NCBI GenBank assembly: GCA_035762085.1
Contig: DASTPT010000030.1
Span: forward strand, 1 to 39,231
Length of the DNA stretch: 39,231 nucleotides
Source: HRBIN12 sp035762085
GTDB taxonomy: Bacteria; Actinomycetota; UBA4738; HRBIN12
Direction: 5' to 3'
This document shows positions 13,678 to 22,055 of this stretch, in pieces. The position numbers and the translations under genes are program-made. Position 1 is the first letter of the stretch; the number at the start of each line of letters is the position of its first letter. The notes beneath the pieces are model-generated. The model ran no database searches. It had not been told where the DNA came from and saw nothing but the letters and a program-made list of their open reading frames with translations.

Positions 13678-15735
13678 ATGGCCTCGCCGATGCGCCGGCT
13701 CGTCGCCCTGCTTCCCGCCGCGGTCCTGCTCGTCGCGGTCGCCCCGGCCTCGGCCCAGTCGCCGAGCCCACCTGACGAGCCCGAGCCGAGCGTCGTCCGC
13801 CTCCAGCTCGTGGAGCAGACGACATGGAACGGGCCGGACCGCTCGACCGTGGACCTGCGGGTCCGGGCGACGAACGAGGGCGACACGCCGCTCGGACGGA
13901 TCACGATCGGGATCACGCTCTTCGGCCGCCTGATCTCGCGCACGGCGTACGAGGCGTCGCTGCTCGCCGACCCGGTTCCCGCCGTGGTCGTGAAGGCGGA
14001 TACGTTCGCACGCCAGGGCCCGCTCGAGCCCGGCGCGAGCCGGGTGTTCGAGATCGCGTTCCCGGTCGACGCCCCCGGGATCGACCCGACGTCGTCGGGC
14101 GTGTACCCGCTCAAGGTCGACCTGCGCAGCGACGGCGTCCCGGTCGCCGAGATCCGAACATCCGTCGTGTATCTCGTCCGGAACCCGGAGCTGCCTTTGG
14201 CGCTGTCGTGGACGTTCGTGCTGCACCACCCGATCGCGTTCCGGCCCGACGGCGTCTTCACCTCCACCTCGCTCGAGGAGGAGCTCGCGTCCGGCGGGCA
14301 GATCGGCGGTCTGTCGAGGGCGCTGGCCGAGCACGCGAGCACGTCGTCCGAGCCGGTCGACGTCGCCGTCTCCCCCGTGCTCCTGCAGCAGCTCCTGCGG
14401 ATGAGGGACGGCTACGTCGTCGAGGTCGACGGCGAGCGCCGCGAGGTCCCCGCGGCAGGGCCGGGCGCGAGCGCCGCAGCCGCGGCGCTGGAGGAGCTGC
14501 GGCTCGCGGCGTCCTCACCGGCGGTCTCGATGTCGGCGATGCCGTTCGCGGCCCCGCAGATCCCCTCGCTGATCTCGGGAGGCCTGGCGCGGGACCTCGA
14601 CGTGCAGCTCGAGCGCGGCCACGAGCTCGTCGCATCGACGCTCGAGACGACCCCCGACAGCTCGATCGCCCGCCCGCCCGGCGGCGCGCTCGACGACGGG
14701 TCGCTTCAGGCCCTCGGGAGCCACGAGCCGCCGGTCCGAGTGCTCGCCCTCGACGCGGGGGTGATCGTGGAGCCGGAGGATCCGCTCGGGTTCGCGCCCC
14801 CCCCGGTGGCGGCGCTCCGCGGCCCGGGCGACCTGGTCGGGGTCGTGCCGAACCCGGCCGTGTCCGAGATCCTGTACTCCCCGCTCTCGTCGGCCGACCC
14901 GGTGCTCGGCGCCCATGCCGTCCTCGGCGAGCTCGCCGCGATATGGCAGGAGCAGCCGGGCGTCGCGCGCGGCATCGCGATGCTGCTGCCGGAGAGCCTG
15001 GACCTGCCCGGCGCCTTCTACCGGACGTTGATGAAGGGCGTCGCGGACGCCCCCTGGCTCCGGCCGATCGCGGTGCGGGACCTGGTCACGGACTTCCCGC
15101 CGGGTGACCCGTTCGAGCTGATCAGTCCCGTCCCCGGCTCGTTCAGCGCCACGTACGTCGGCGAGCTGAAGCAGACCCGTCGCCTGATCGACGTCTACCG
15201 GTCGATACTCGTCGAGGACAGCGACGAGCCGGACCGACTGGATACGCAGCTGCTGCTCGCGGAGTCGGGGGACTTCCTGACCGATCCGTCGAGCGGCTTC
15301 GCGTTCGTCGCCGACGCCGGTCGCGACGTCAACGACGCGTTCGCTGCCATCACCGCCGACGCCGGCGCCGTCGTGACGCTGACCTCGCGCTCGGGAGCGA
15401 CGATGCCGGTGTTCGTGACGAACGAGGCCGAGGAAGCCGTCCACGTCTCGGTCGCACTCGAGTCGCAGTACCTCGTCCGATCCCCCCTGAGTGAGGACGT
15501 GGTGCTTGCGCCCGGCGATGCGCAGACGCTCACGTTCGAGCTTGACCTCAAGACGACCGGGCGGTTCCCGGTGCGGATCGTGATCGCAGCACCCGGCGGC
15601 CGACCGATCGGCCAGAGCTCCGTCATCGTCCGATCCACCGCGTACAGCCGGATCGCGCTCATCATCACGATCGCGGCCGGCCTCGTGCTCGTGCTCGTGT
15701 GGGCGAGGAGGTCGCTACCACGACGGACGACGTGA
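13678..15735 (+). CDS. DUF6049-like exported membrane-anchored protein
   Basis: This is a large (685-residue) surface protein of unknown function. A signal peptide (about 5-27, cut near ASA-Q) is followed by beta-rich domains and a single C-terminal membrane helix (about 655-675) with a basic tail. The body is therefore extracytoplasmic. Its position immediately before murJ matches mycobacterial Rv3909, a conserved protein of the same architecture. I infer a role with MurJ in peptidoglycan precursor handling, but no catalytic motif is seen. An ATG at 13690 could be the true start, since it begins the signal peptide more closely. The murJ start overlaps its stop. Confidence 0.75.
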   Translation: MASPMRRLVALLPAAVLLVAVAPASAQSPSPPDEPEPSVVRLQLVEQTTWNGPDRSTVDLRVRATNEGDTPLGRITIGITLFGRLISRTAYEASLLADPVPAVVVKADTFARQGPLEPGASRVFEIAFPVDAPGIDPTSSGVYPLKVDLRSDGVPVAEIRTSVVYLVRNPELPLALSWTFVLHHPIAFRPDGVFTSTSLEEELASGGQIGGLSRALAEHASTSSEPVDVAVSPVLLQQLLRMRDGYVVEVDGERREVPAAGPGASAAAAALEELRLAASSPAVSMSAMPFAAPQIPSLISGGLARDLDVQLERGHELVASTLETTPDSSIARPPGGALDDGSLQALGSHEPPVRVLALDAGVIVEPEDPLGFAPPPVAALRGPGDLVGVVPNPAVSEILYSPLSSADPVLGAHAVLGELAAIWQEQPGVARGIAMLLPESLDLPGAFYRTLMKGVADAPWLRPIAVRDLVTDFPPGDPFELISPVPGSFSATYVGELKQTRRLIDVYRSILVEDSDEPDRLDTQLLLAESGDFLTDPSSGFAFVADAGRDVNDAFAAITADAGAVVTLTSRSGATMPVFVTNEAEEAVHVSVALESQYLVRSPLSEDVVLAPGDAQTLTFELDLKTTGRFPVRIVIAAPGGRPIGQSSVIVRSTAYSRIALIITIAAGLVLVLVWARRSLPRRTT

Positions 15736-17399
15736 GACCGACGGGGGTCCCGCCCCCGGGCGGCCCCGAGACTGGCGACCTTCGGCCCGAGGACTCCACC
15801 TCGGCGTTCGTCCGAAACACCGCCGTGATGGCGGTCGGCACCAGCCTGTCCCGGCTCACGGGCTTCCTGCGGATCGCGGCGATGGCCTTCGCACTCGGGA
15901 TCACCGAGACGCGCCTGGCCGACTCCTACAACACCGCCAACGTCACTCCGAACCTGGTCTACGAGCTCGTGCTCGGGGGCGTGCTGTCCTCGGTCCTCGT
16001 GCCGGTGTTCGTGGAATGGATGCAGACGCGCGGGCGCGAGGCCTCCTGGGACGTCGCGAGGCGACTGTTCACCCTCGCGTTCGTCTCACTCAGCGCGATC
16101 GCCGTCGTGACGATCGTCGCGGCGCCCTGGATCGTCCGCCTGTACACGATCCGAGGCGGCCCGGACCAGGAGCTCACCAGGGAGCTCGCGACGTTCCTCC
16201 TGCGGTGGTTCATGCCGCAGATCGTCTTCTACGGCCTCGGGGCGATCGCCACCGGGCTGCTGAACGCCCATCGGCGGTTCGCCGCGCCGATGTTCACGCC
16301 GATCCTCAACAACCTGGTCGTGATCGGGACGTTCCTGCTGTTCGCCGCGATGCCGGGACCGGCGCCGGGGTCCGGCGAGGTCGCGACCGGCACCCAGCAG
16401 CTCGTGCTCGGGGTCGGGACGACGCTCGGCGTCGTGGCCATGTCCCTCGCCCTGTGGCCGTCGCTGCGCGCGACGGGGTTCCGGTTCGCGTGGCGGCCGG
16501 GGTGGCGGGACGAGGCGATCTCGCGCATCGTTCGACTGGCCGGGTGGGTCGTCGTGTACGTGGCCGCGAATCAGGCCGGCTACCTGGTCGTGATCCTGCT
16601 CGCGCTCGCGAACCAGGGGGACTACGCCGCGTACGGCTACGCCTTCATCCTGTTCCAGCTCCCGCACGCGATCTTCACGGTGTCGATCGTGACGGCGCTG
16701 CTCCCCGCGATGTCCTCGCGATGGGCCGACGGCGACACGGCCGGGATGCGCGCGCTCCTCGCGAGGGGGATCCGGGCGACCGGCGTGATCCTGATCCCTG
16801 CGGCCCTCGGCTACATCGCGATCGGCCGCGAGATCGTCCGCCTCCTCCTGGAGCACGGCGCCACGGAGCCGAGGAGCGGTGAGCTGGTCGCCGACGTGCT
16901 CGCGCTCTTCGCGATCGGGCTGTTCTTCTTCTCCGCGTTCCAGCTCCTGCTGCGCGCGTTCTACGCGATGCAGGACACGCGGACGCCTGCCCTGATCAAC
17001 ATCGGCTCCTTCGTGGTCAACACGGCGGCGAACCTACTGTTCGTCCTGGTCTTCGACCTGGGGGTACGGGGGCTCGCGCTCGGCCACGCGCTCTCGTACG
17101 TGTTCTCCTCGGGCGTCGCGCTCTTCGTGGTGGCTCGCCGGCTCGGCGGGCTTCGGGGCGAGCGCGTCGGCCGGAGCCTCGGCGCCACGCTCGTCGCGGG
17201 GGCGTTGACCGCGCTCGCGGCCTGGGGGACCGCGCGGCTCGTCGAGGAGTGGCTCGGGGTCGCGTCGCTCGGCGCGCAGGCGATCCAGGTGGTGGGGGCG
17301 ATCGCGGTGGGGCTCGGGGTGTTCCTCCTCGTCGCGCTCATCTTCCGGCTCGAGGAGGTCGATACGGTGAAGCGGCACGTCCTGGCGAGGTGGCGATGA
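15732..17399 (+). CDS. murJ: lipid II flippase MurJ (MviN)
   Basis: MurJ moves lipid II across the membrane for peptidoglycan synthesis. The 555-residue protein has about 14 membrane segments. After a short disordered N-terminus comes RNTAVMAVGTSLSRLTGFLR, the conserved first helix. The sequence continues with ADSYNTANVTPNLVYELVLGG, whose NLVYELVLGG block is typical of MviN. The start is taken at the GTG at 15732, whose GTGA overlap with the previous stop matches other junctions here. A GTG at 15699 in the same frame is possible. In mycobacteria MurJ (Rv3910) is fused to a pseudokinase and a discoidin-like domain. Here MurJ ends after its membrane domain and those domains are in a separate gene at 17855, with a TadE-like gene in between. 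Confidence 0.93.
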   Translation: MRPTGVPPPGGPETGDLRPEDSTSAFVRNTAVMAVGTSLSRLTGFLRIAAMAFALGITETRLADSYNTANVTPNLVYELVLGGVLSSVLVPVFVEWMQTRGREASWDVARRLFTLAFVSLSAIAVVTIVAAPWIVRLYTIRGGPDQELTRELATFLLRWFMPQIVFYGLGAIATGLLNAHRRFAAPMFTPILNNLVVIGTFLLFAAMPGPAPGSGEVATGTQQLVLGVGTTLGVVAMSLALWPSLRATGFRFAWRPGWRDEAISRIVRLAGWVVVYVAANQAGYLVVILLALANQGDYAAYGYAFILFQLPHAIFTVSIVTALLPAMSSRWADGDTAGMRALLARGIRATGVILIPAALGYIAIGREIVRLLLEHGATEPRSGELVADVLALFAIGLFFFSAFQLLLRAFYAMQDTRTPALINIGSFVVNTAANLLFVLVFDLGVRGLALGHALSYVFSSGVALFVVARRLGGLRGERVGRSLGATLVAGALTALAAWGTARLVEEWLGVASLGAQAIQVVGAIAVGLGVFLLVALIFRLEEVDTVKRHVLARWR

Positions 17400-17806
17400 G
17401 CGCGGTGGATCGGGTCCATCGGGACGAGCGCGGGCTCGTCGGCAAGATCCTCGTTCTGTGGCTCGTGCTCGCGGCCCTCCTGGCCGTGCTGGCGTACGAC
17501 GGCATCCGGATCGCCGTCACGAAGTTCCGGGTCGCGGACGCCGCCCAGGGCGCCGCCTTCCAGAGCGCCACGACGCTGAAGAGCACACGCGGCGACCGGG
17601 ACGCGGCGTATCGGGCAGCCCAGGACGCCGTGACGGAGGCGGACGACGGCCTGCGCCTGGCCGAGTTCGTGATCGACCCGGGGTCGGACGAGATCCGCGT
17701 CACCGTCGTGAAGAAGGCTCCGACGATCCTCGTCGAGCGGATCGGCTTCCTCAGCCCGCTCACGCGCGCGCGCACCACCGAGACCTCGAGCATCGCCTCG
17801 CCCTGA
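17396..17806 (+). CDS. TadE-like single-pass membrane protein
   Basis: A 136-residue protein with a short charged N-terminus containing DERG. One membrane helix follows (about 16-37, VGKILVLWLVLAALLAVLAYD), leading into a helix with VADAAQGAAFQSA. A beta-rich extracytoplasmic part completes it (EIRVTVVKKAPT). This is the arrangement of TadE/TadG-like minor pilins, including the ERG motif before the membrane segment and the A-D-A-A stretch after it. No Flp pilin or assembly gene is nearby. Its ATG overlaps the murJ stop (ATGA), so it is tightly coupled to murJ. A role in the MurJ/kinase assembly rather than in a pilus is possible but unproven. Confidence 0.7.
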   Translation: MSAVDRVHRDERGLVGKILVLWLVLAALLAVLAYDGIRIAVTKFRVADAAQGAAFQSATTLKSTRGDRDAAYRAAQDAVTEADDGLRLAEFVIDPGSDEIRVTVVKKAPTILVERIGFLSPLTRARTTETSSIASP

Positions 17807-17842
17807 CCGCGACGGATGGCCGAGGGAGCCGGTCCCCCGGCA

Positions 17843-17848
17843 TAGACT
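17843..17848 (+). promoter_or_regulatory. leaderless -10 (TAGACT) of the kinase-sigM operon
   Basis: TAGACT ends 6 bases before the GTG at 17855. It gives the kinase, sigma factor and anti-sigma genes a promoter separate from murJ. Confidence 0.5.
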
Positions 17849-17854
17849 GCCCGC

Positions 17855-19258
17855 GTGCGCACCGATCGGCCGGTCGAGACCCTCGCGGGCCGCTACACGC
17901 TCGAGGAGGAGATCGGACGCAGCGGGACGGGCATGGTGTGGCGGGCCGTCGACACGGTCCTGCAGCGCACCGTCGCCGTGAAGATCCTGCGTCCTTCGCT
18001 GGCGGACGACCCGGCGTTCGCCGAGCGCCTGATCGCCGAGACCGGGGCGGCGGCCGGGATCGGGCACGCGAGCCTCGTTCGCATCTTGGACTCCGGCGCC
18101 GAGCGTGGCATCACGTTCCTCGTGCGTGAGCACGTCGACGGCGAGAGCCTGCGGACGCGGCTGTCCGAGACGGGGCCGCTCCCGCCCGCGGAGGCGGCGC
18201 GGATCGGACGCGAGATCCTGTCCGCGCTGTCCGCGGCCCACGCGGCGGGGCTCCTCCACCTGGACGTGAAGCCCGAGAACGTCCTACTCGCAGCCGACGG
18301 CGGTGCCCGCCTCGCCGACCTGGGTCTGGGTGCGGCGGTCCGCGCCTGCCGCTCACCACGGGACGCGGCCGAGATCCTCTCGCCCTCGCCCTCCGCTCCC
18401 GAGCTCGACGATCCGTCCGGGCAGGCCGGCACGCGGACCGATGTCTTCCTGACCGGCGCCCTGCTGTTCGAGGCGCTCACCGGCGGCCCGCCGGGCGAGG
18501 CTCGCTCGCCGCGATCGGCTCGTCCGCAGGTCCCGCCCGCGCTCGACGCAGCGGTCGAACGGGCGCTCGCTCCGGACGTCGCCGATCGGTTCCCGGACGC
18601 GGACACGTTCGCCGAGGCGCTCGAGGCACCCTCCGAGGAGGCCGCCGCCGGCCCTCGCGTGGGCCATGGCCTGCGGGCGTGGGTGCTCGTCCCCGCGCTC
18701 GTGGCGCTCGCGACCGCGGTCGCGATCGCGCTCGGGCTCTGGCTCGGGCGGCTCGAGCTGGGCGGGCCGCTCGGCGTCCGGGCGGCGAACGACGAGAGCC
18801 CGTCCCCATCGCCGCGGGAGCCGAGGGCCGTCACGATGCCGGTCCGCTCGGTCTCGACGTTCGACCCGTTCGGCGACGGCTCCGAGAACGACTCGGGCGT
18901 CGGCGCGGCCACCGACGGCGACGCGGCGACCGCGTGGCGCTCGGAGAACTACTTCGACGGCGAGCTCCGAAAGCCCGGCGTCGGGCTGCTCCTGGACCTG
19001 GGCAGGCCGCGCGAGGTGACCGGCTTCCGGCTCGAAACGCCCCACCCCGGGTGGGGGTTCGCGCTCGAGGTCGGCGACGACCCGGCCGTCCTGGCCGAGG
19101 AGGCGGACGCTGCGTTCACGGCGTCCTCGACGATGCGCGAGACGATCGGGTCCGTGACCGGGCGCTACGTCCTGCTGTGGATCGTCTCGGTCGTGGACGC
19201 GGGCGACGGGAACCGGGCCGAGGTGGCCGAGCTCCAGGTGGTAGGACCGGATGCGTGA
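17855..19258 (+). CDS. membrane Ser/Thr kinase-like protein with extracellular discoidin-like domain
   Basis: The 467-residue protein has three parts. A kinase-like domain (about 14-255) comes first. It has a partly altered Gly loop (GRSGTG), VAVK (Lys43), an alpha-C Glu (about 62), HLDVKPEN (Asp137, Lys139, Asn142), DLG (Asp155) and APE (181-183). A membrane helix (about 276-297) follows. The external domain (about 330-465) opens with STFDPFGDGSENDSG and AWRSENYFDG, the conserved front of the discoidin-like domain at the C-terminus of mycobacterial MviN (Rv3910). Catalytic Lys, Asp and Asn are present, but HRD is HLD and the activation loop is short. It may therefore be an active non-RD kinase, unlike the mycobacterial pseudokinase. 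Its stop overlaps the sigM start by 8 bases. Confidence 0.85.
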   Translation: MRTDRPVETLAGRYTLEEEIGRSGTGMVWRAVDTVLQRTVAVKILRPSLADDPAFAERLIAETGAAAGIGHASLVRILDSGAERGITFLVREHVDGESLRTRLSETGPLPPAEAARIGREILSALSAAHAAGLLHLDVKPENVLLAADGGARLADLGLGAAVRACRSPRDAAEILSPSPSAPELDDPSGQAGTRTDVFLTGALLFEALTGGPPGEARSPRSARPQVPPALDAAVERALAPDVADRFPDADTFAEALEAPSEEAAAGPRVGHGLRAWVLVPALVALATAVAIALGLWLGRLELGGPLGVRAANDESPSPSPREPRAVTMPVRSVSTFDPFGDGSENDSGVGAATDGDAATAWRSENYFDGELRKPGVGLLLDLGRPREVTGFRLETPHPGWGFALEVGDDPAVLAEEADAAFTASSTMRETIGSVTGRYVLLWIVSVVDAGDGNRAEVAELQVVGPDA

Positions 19259-19847
19259 GTCCGATGTCGACGCCGACCTCGTCCGCCGATACCTCGAGGG
19301 CGACGTGGAGGCGTTCGGCACGCTCGTCGAGCGTCACGAGCGCCGTGTCTACAACCTGGCGCTGCGGATGACGGGGCGCGAGGAGGACGCGCGCGACGCC
19401 ACCCAGGAGGCGTTCCTGTCGGCCCTCCGCAAGCTGCAGACGTTCCGAGGCGAGGCCGCGTTCACGACGTGGATGCACCGGGTCACGGTGAACGCCTGCT
19501 ACGACCTGCTCCGCAAGCGGCAGCGGGCGCCGCTGCTCCGGGAGCGCGTCGAGGACGAAGGGTCACGGCCCGAGCCGGCATCACCGGACCACGCCGACGA
19601 GATCGATCTGTCGATCGACGTCCGAGCCGCGCTCCTGCAGGTTCCCCTGGACTTCCGCGCGGTCCTGATCCTGTGCGACGTCCAGGACCTGTCCTACGAG
19701 GAGGCGGCCCAGGCGCTCGGCGTGCCGGTCGGTACCGTGAAGTCGCGGCTCCACCGGGGTCGGGTCGCGCTCGCCCGCGCGCTCGGACCGCCCGAGGCTC
19801 GGGAACGGGCGGACACCGGCGGACCGTCAGACGGGACGGTGACGTGA
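19251..19847 (+). CDS. sigM: ECF RNA polymerase sigma factor, SigM-type
   Basis: This 198-residue extracytoplasmic-function sigma factor redirects RNA polymerase to stress promoters. Region 2 spans about 20-90 with DATQEAFLSALRKL and FTTWMHRVTVNACYDLLRKR. Region 4 spans about 125-175 with LSYEEAAQALGVPVGTVKSRLHRGR as its helix-turn-helix. The position between the MurJ/kinase genes and trxB matches mycobacterial sigM (Rv3911), which responds to envelope and oxidative stress. It overlaps the kinase gene by 8 bases and touches the anti-sigma start (TGATG). This makes kinase, sigma and anti-sigma one operon, in which the kinase or the anti-sigma factor could supply the signal. Confidence 0.93.
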   Translation: MRESDVDADLVRRYLEGDVEAFGTLVERHERRVYNLALRMTGREEDARDATQEAFLSALRKLQTFRGEAAFTTWMHRVTVNACYDLLRKRQRAPLLRERVEDEGSRPEPASPDHADEIDLSIDVRAALLQVPLDFRAVLILCDVQDLSYEEAAQALGVPVGTVKSRLHRGRVALARALGPPEARERADTGGPSDGTVT

Positions 19848-20608
19848 TGACCCACCCGGAGGACCTCCTCGCCGAGTACGTCGACGGCGCGCTGGCGGAT
19901 GAGCAGCGGGCCGTCGTCGACGCACACCTGGCCACGTGCGCCCGGTGTCGCGAGGAGGTCGAGGCCGCCGGCCGCGCGGTTTCGGCGCTCGCGACGCTCC
20001 CCGAGGAGCCGGTCCCGCTCGGGGTGACCGGGCCCGTCGTCGCGGAGGCCGAGGGGTCCCGCCGCACTTCCGCCAGGCAGCGCCCGGCCTGGGAGCGGTT
20101 CCAGTGGGCGGGCGGCCTCGCGGCCGCGGCCGCCCTGCTCCTCGTGGCGGTCCTCCTCCTGCCACAGCTCACCGGCCGTTCCGCGGACGACGAGGCGGCC
20201 GAGGGCGGCTCCGCGCGAGCGCCGACCGCCGAAGCCGGCGATGCCGCGCTCGGCGCGACGGCCGAGACCGTACAGCTCGAGGTCCTCGACCGGGACCTGG
20301 ACGACGAGGACCTGCGGCGACTGGCGAGAGATGCGGCCGAGGCCGCCCCCGCGCCCCCGGAACGGGAGGCCTCCGCCACGCTCGAGCCGGCCGACACCGC
20401 GATCTCCTGTCTGACCGACAGCGGGATCGGCATGGGCGGTCGCGACGTACTCGTGCGGGCGATCGGGGCGCGGTACCTGGGCACGCCGGCCTACGTCGGC
20501 GTGTTCCAGGAGAGCCGCGCGGCGGGCGAGCCGCCCGAGAAGATCCTCCTCTGGGTCGTCTCGAGCTCGGACTGCGCGATCCTGACGATCGTCTCGACGA
20601 ACGTCTGA
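19847..20608 (+). CDS. zinc-finger anti-sigma factor (SigM partner)
   Basis: The 253-residue membrane protein begins with a ZAS-type anti-sigma domain, with HLATCARC giving the His27-x3-Cys31-x2-Cys34 metal site. A Pro-rich linker follows, then one membrane helix (about 88-107) and an extracytoplasmic part of about 145 residues, acidic at first. The external part contains a cysteine near residue 187 (ISCLTDSG) and another close to the end (SSDCAILT), which may pair. It should bind SigM inside the cell and release it on an external signal. The ATG at 19847 shares one base with the sigM stop (TGATG), and a GTG one codon earlier is equally possible. The external domain was not recognised. Confidence 0.85.
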   Translation: MTHPEDLLAEYVDGALADEQRAVVDAHLATCARCREEVEAAGRAVSALATLPEEPVPLGVTGPVVAEAEGSRRTSARQRPAWERFQWAGGLAAAAALLLVAVLLLPQLTGRSADDEAAEGGSARAPTAEAGDAALGATAETVQLEVLDRDLDDEDLRRLARDAAEAAPAPPEREASATLEPADTAISCLTDSGIGMGGRDVLVRAIGARYLGTPAYVGVFQESRAAGEPPEKILLWVVSSSDCAILTIVSTNV

Positions 20609-20645
20609 GCGCCCCGCGACCGTGGATGCTGTGAGCGAACACTCG

Positions 20646-20651
20646 TAGAGT
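20646..20651 (+). promoter_or_regulatory. leaderless -10 (TAGAGT) of the MerR-menG-menF operon
   Basis: TAGAGT ends 8 bases before the GTG at 20660. No ribosome site is present between them. Confidence 0.5.
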
Positions 20652-20659
20652 TAACGGTC

Positions 20660-21358
20660 GTGAGGTATCGCGTCGAGCAGCTCGCCGCCGCGTGCGACGT
20701 CTCGGTCGACACGGTCCGCTACTACCAGTCGCGCGGCCTGCTCCCCCCGCCCGAGCGGGAGGGGCGCGTAGCCTGGTACGGCCCCGAGCACGCCGAGCGC
20801 ATCCGCGAGGTGCGCTCGCTCCAGCGCAAGGGGCTGACGCTCGCGGCGATCAAGCGCGCCCTCGACGGGCAGCTCGAGCGCACCGACCTGGACCTCGCGG
20901 CCGCGGTAGCCGCGGCACGGGGCGAGACGCAAGCCGTCGAGCTCCTCACGCTCGACGCGTTCTCGGCGGCCGCGGGGGTGCCCGCCTCGCTGATCCAGGC
21001 GGTGGAGCGCGAGGGGATCCGCCTCGGCGTGACCGAGGACGGGGAGACCCGCTACTCGACCGCCGACATCCAGACCGTCCAGGCGGCGCTGCGCCTGCTC
21101 GAGTTCGGGCTCCCGCTCGGCGAGCTGCTCGGCCTCGCGCGCGACGCGAACGCGGCCATGGTGGATCTGGCCGGCCGCGCCGTCGAGCTGTTCGACCGGC
21201 ACGTCCGCGAGCCGATCCTCGACACGGCGAACACCGATGAGGAGGCGGCCGCCCAGATCGTCGAGGCCTTCGACACGCTCCTGCCCGCGGTCACGACCCT
21301 GGTCGCGACGCACTTCCGGCGCGTGCTCCTGGCCACGGCCGAGGACAAGCTCGAGTGA
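20660..21358 (+). CDS. MerR-family transcriptional regulator
   Basis: The 232-residue regulator starts directly with a MerR winged helix (YRVEQLAAACDVSVDTVRYYQSRGLL, GRVAWYGPEHAERI). The dimerisation stretch RSLQRKGLTLAAIKRAL follows. A second MerR-like helix-turn-helix (about 95-135, LDAFSAAAGVPASLIQAVEREGI) leads into an all-helical C-terminal region. No Cys cluster for metal or redox sensing is visible, so the ligand is probably not a metal. It overlaps menG by GTGA and is the first gene of the menG-menF operon. Control of menaquinone synthesis is therefore an inference from position. Confidence 0.85.
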   Translation: MRYRVEQLAAACDVSVDTVRYYQSRGLLPPPEREGRVAWYGPEHAERIREVRSLQRKGLTLAAIKRALDGQLERTDLDLAAAVAAARGETQAVELLTLDAFSAAAGVPASLIQAVEREGIRLGVTEDGETRYSTADIQTVQAALRLLEFGLPLGELLGLARDANAAMVDLAGRAVELFDRHVREPILDTANTDEEAAAQIVEAFDTLLPAVTTLVATHFRRVLLATAEDKLE

Positions 21359-22053
21359 CGGGCGCCGGTTCGGCACCGCTGCCGCAGGGCGAGGAGAAGG
21401 CGCGCGCCGTCCGCGGTCTGTTCGACGCGGTCTCGCCCCGGTACGACCTGGTCAACCGCGTGATGACGTTCGGGATGGACGTCGGCTGGCGCCGGCGGGC
21501 GGTCCGCGAGCTGCGGCTGCCAGGCGGGGCGCTCGTCGCCGACCTCGCGTGCGGGACGGGGGACCTCTGCCGAGAGCTGCAGCGCAGCGGCTACCGCGCC
21601 GTGGGGTTCGACTTCTCGCTCGGGATGCTCGAGCGCGCCCGTACCGAGGCACCGCTCGCGCAGGCGGACATCCTGCGTCTGCCGATGCGCGACGGGGCAG
21701 CCGACGGCGCCACCTGCGGGTTCGCGCTCCGCAACGTCGTCGACCTGTCGGCCCTGTTCGCGGAGGCGGCGCGCGTGGTGCGACCCGCCGGACGGATCGC
21801 CTTCCTCGAGGCGAGCGAGCCCGAGCACCCGATGGTGCGGATCGGGCATCGCGTCTACTTCCACCGCGTCGTGCCGCTGATCGGCGGCGTCCTGTCCGAC
21901 CGGGACGCCTACACGTACCTCCCACGCTCGATGGCCTACCTGCCTCCCGGGGGCCGGCTCGTCCGGATGCTCCGCGACGTGGGGTTCCCCGACGCCCGGC
22001 GGATCGCCCTCTCGGGTGGCATCGCGCAACTGCTCGTGGGGACCCGGAGGTGA
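21355..22053 (+). CDS. menG: demethylmenaquinone methyltransferase
   Basis: This SAM-dependent methyltransferase (232 residues) catalyses the last step of menaquinone synthesis. Recognisable are VRGLFDAVSPRYDLVNRVMTF near the N-terminus and DVGWRR after it. LVADLACGTGDLCREL (about 60-75) is the SAM-binding loop, and FALRNVVDLSAL is a signature of the UbiE/MenG family. Late residues (HRVVPLIGGVLSDRDAYTYLPRS) match the typical PxxG...YxYLPxS block. The GTG overlaps the MerR stop. menF follows with a 2-base gap. The other men genes downstream support menaquinone rather than ubiquinone. Confidence 0.95.
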   Translation: MTGAGSAPLPQGEEKARAVRGLFDAVSPRYDLVNRVMTFGMDVGWRRRAVRELRLPGGALVADLACGTGDLCRELQRSGYRAVGFDFSLGMLERARTEAPLAQADILRLPMRDGAADGATCGFALRNVVDLSALFAEAARVVRPAGRIAFLEASEPEHPMVRIGHRVYFHRVVPLIGGVLSDRDAYTYLPRSMAYLPPGGRLVRMLRDVGFPDARRIALSGGIAQLLVGTRR

Positions 22054-22055
22054 CG

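Noticed and set aside
11729..13825. Extension of the PilT-like reading frame far upstream to 13825
   Set aside because: The upstream part is antisense or frame-shifted relative to DedA, NUDIX and TSUP genes. PilT proteins begin at the ASDLHLKAG domain, matching the ATG at 11728.
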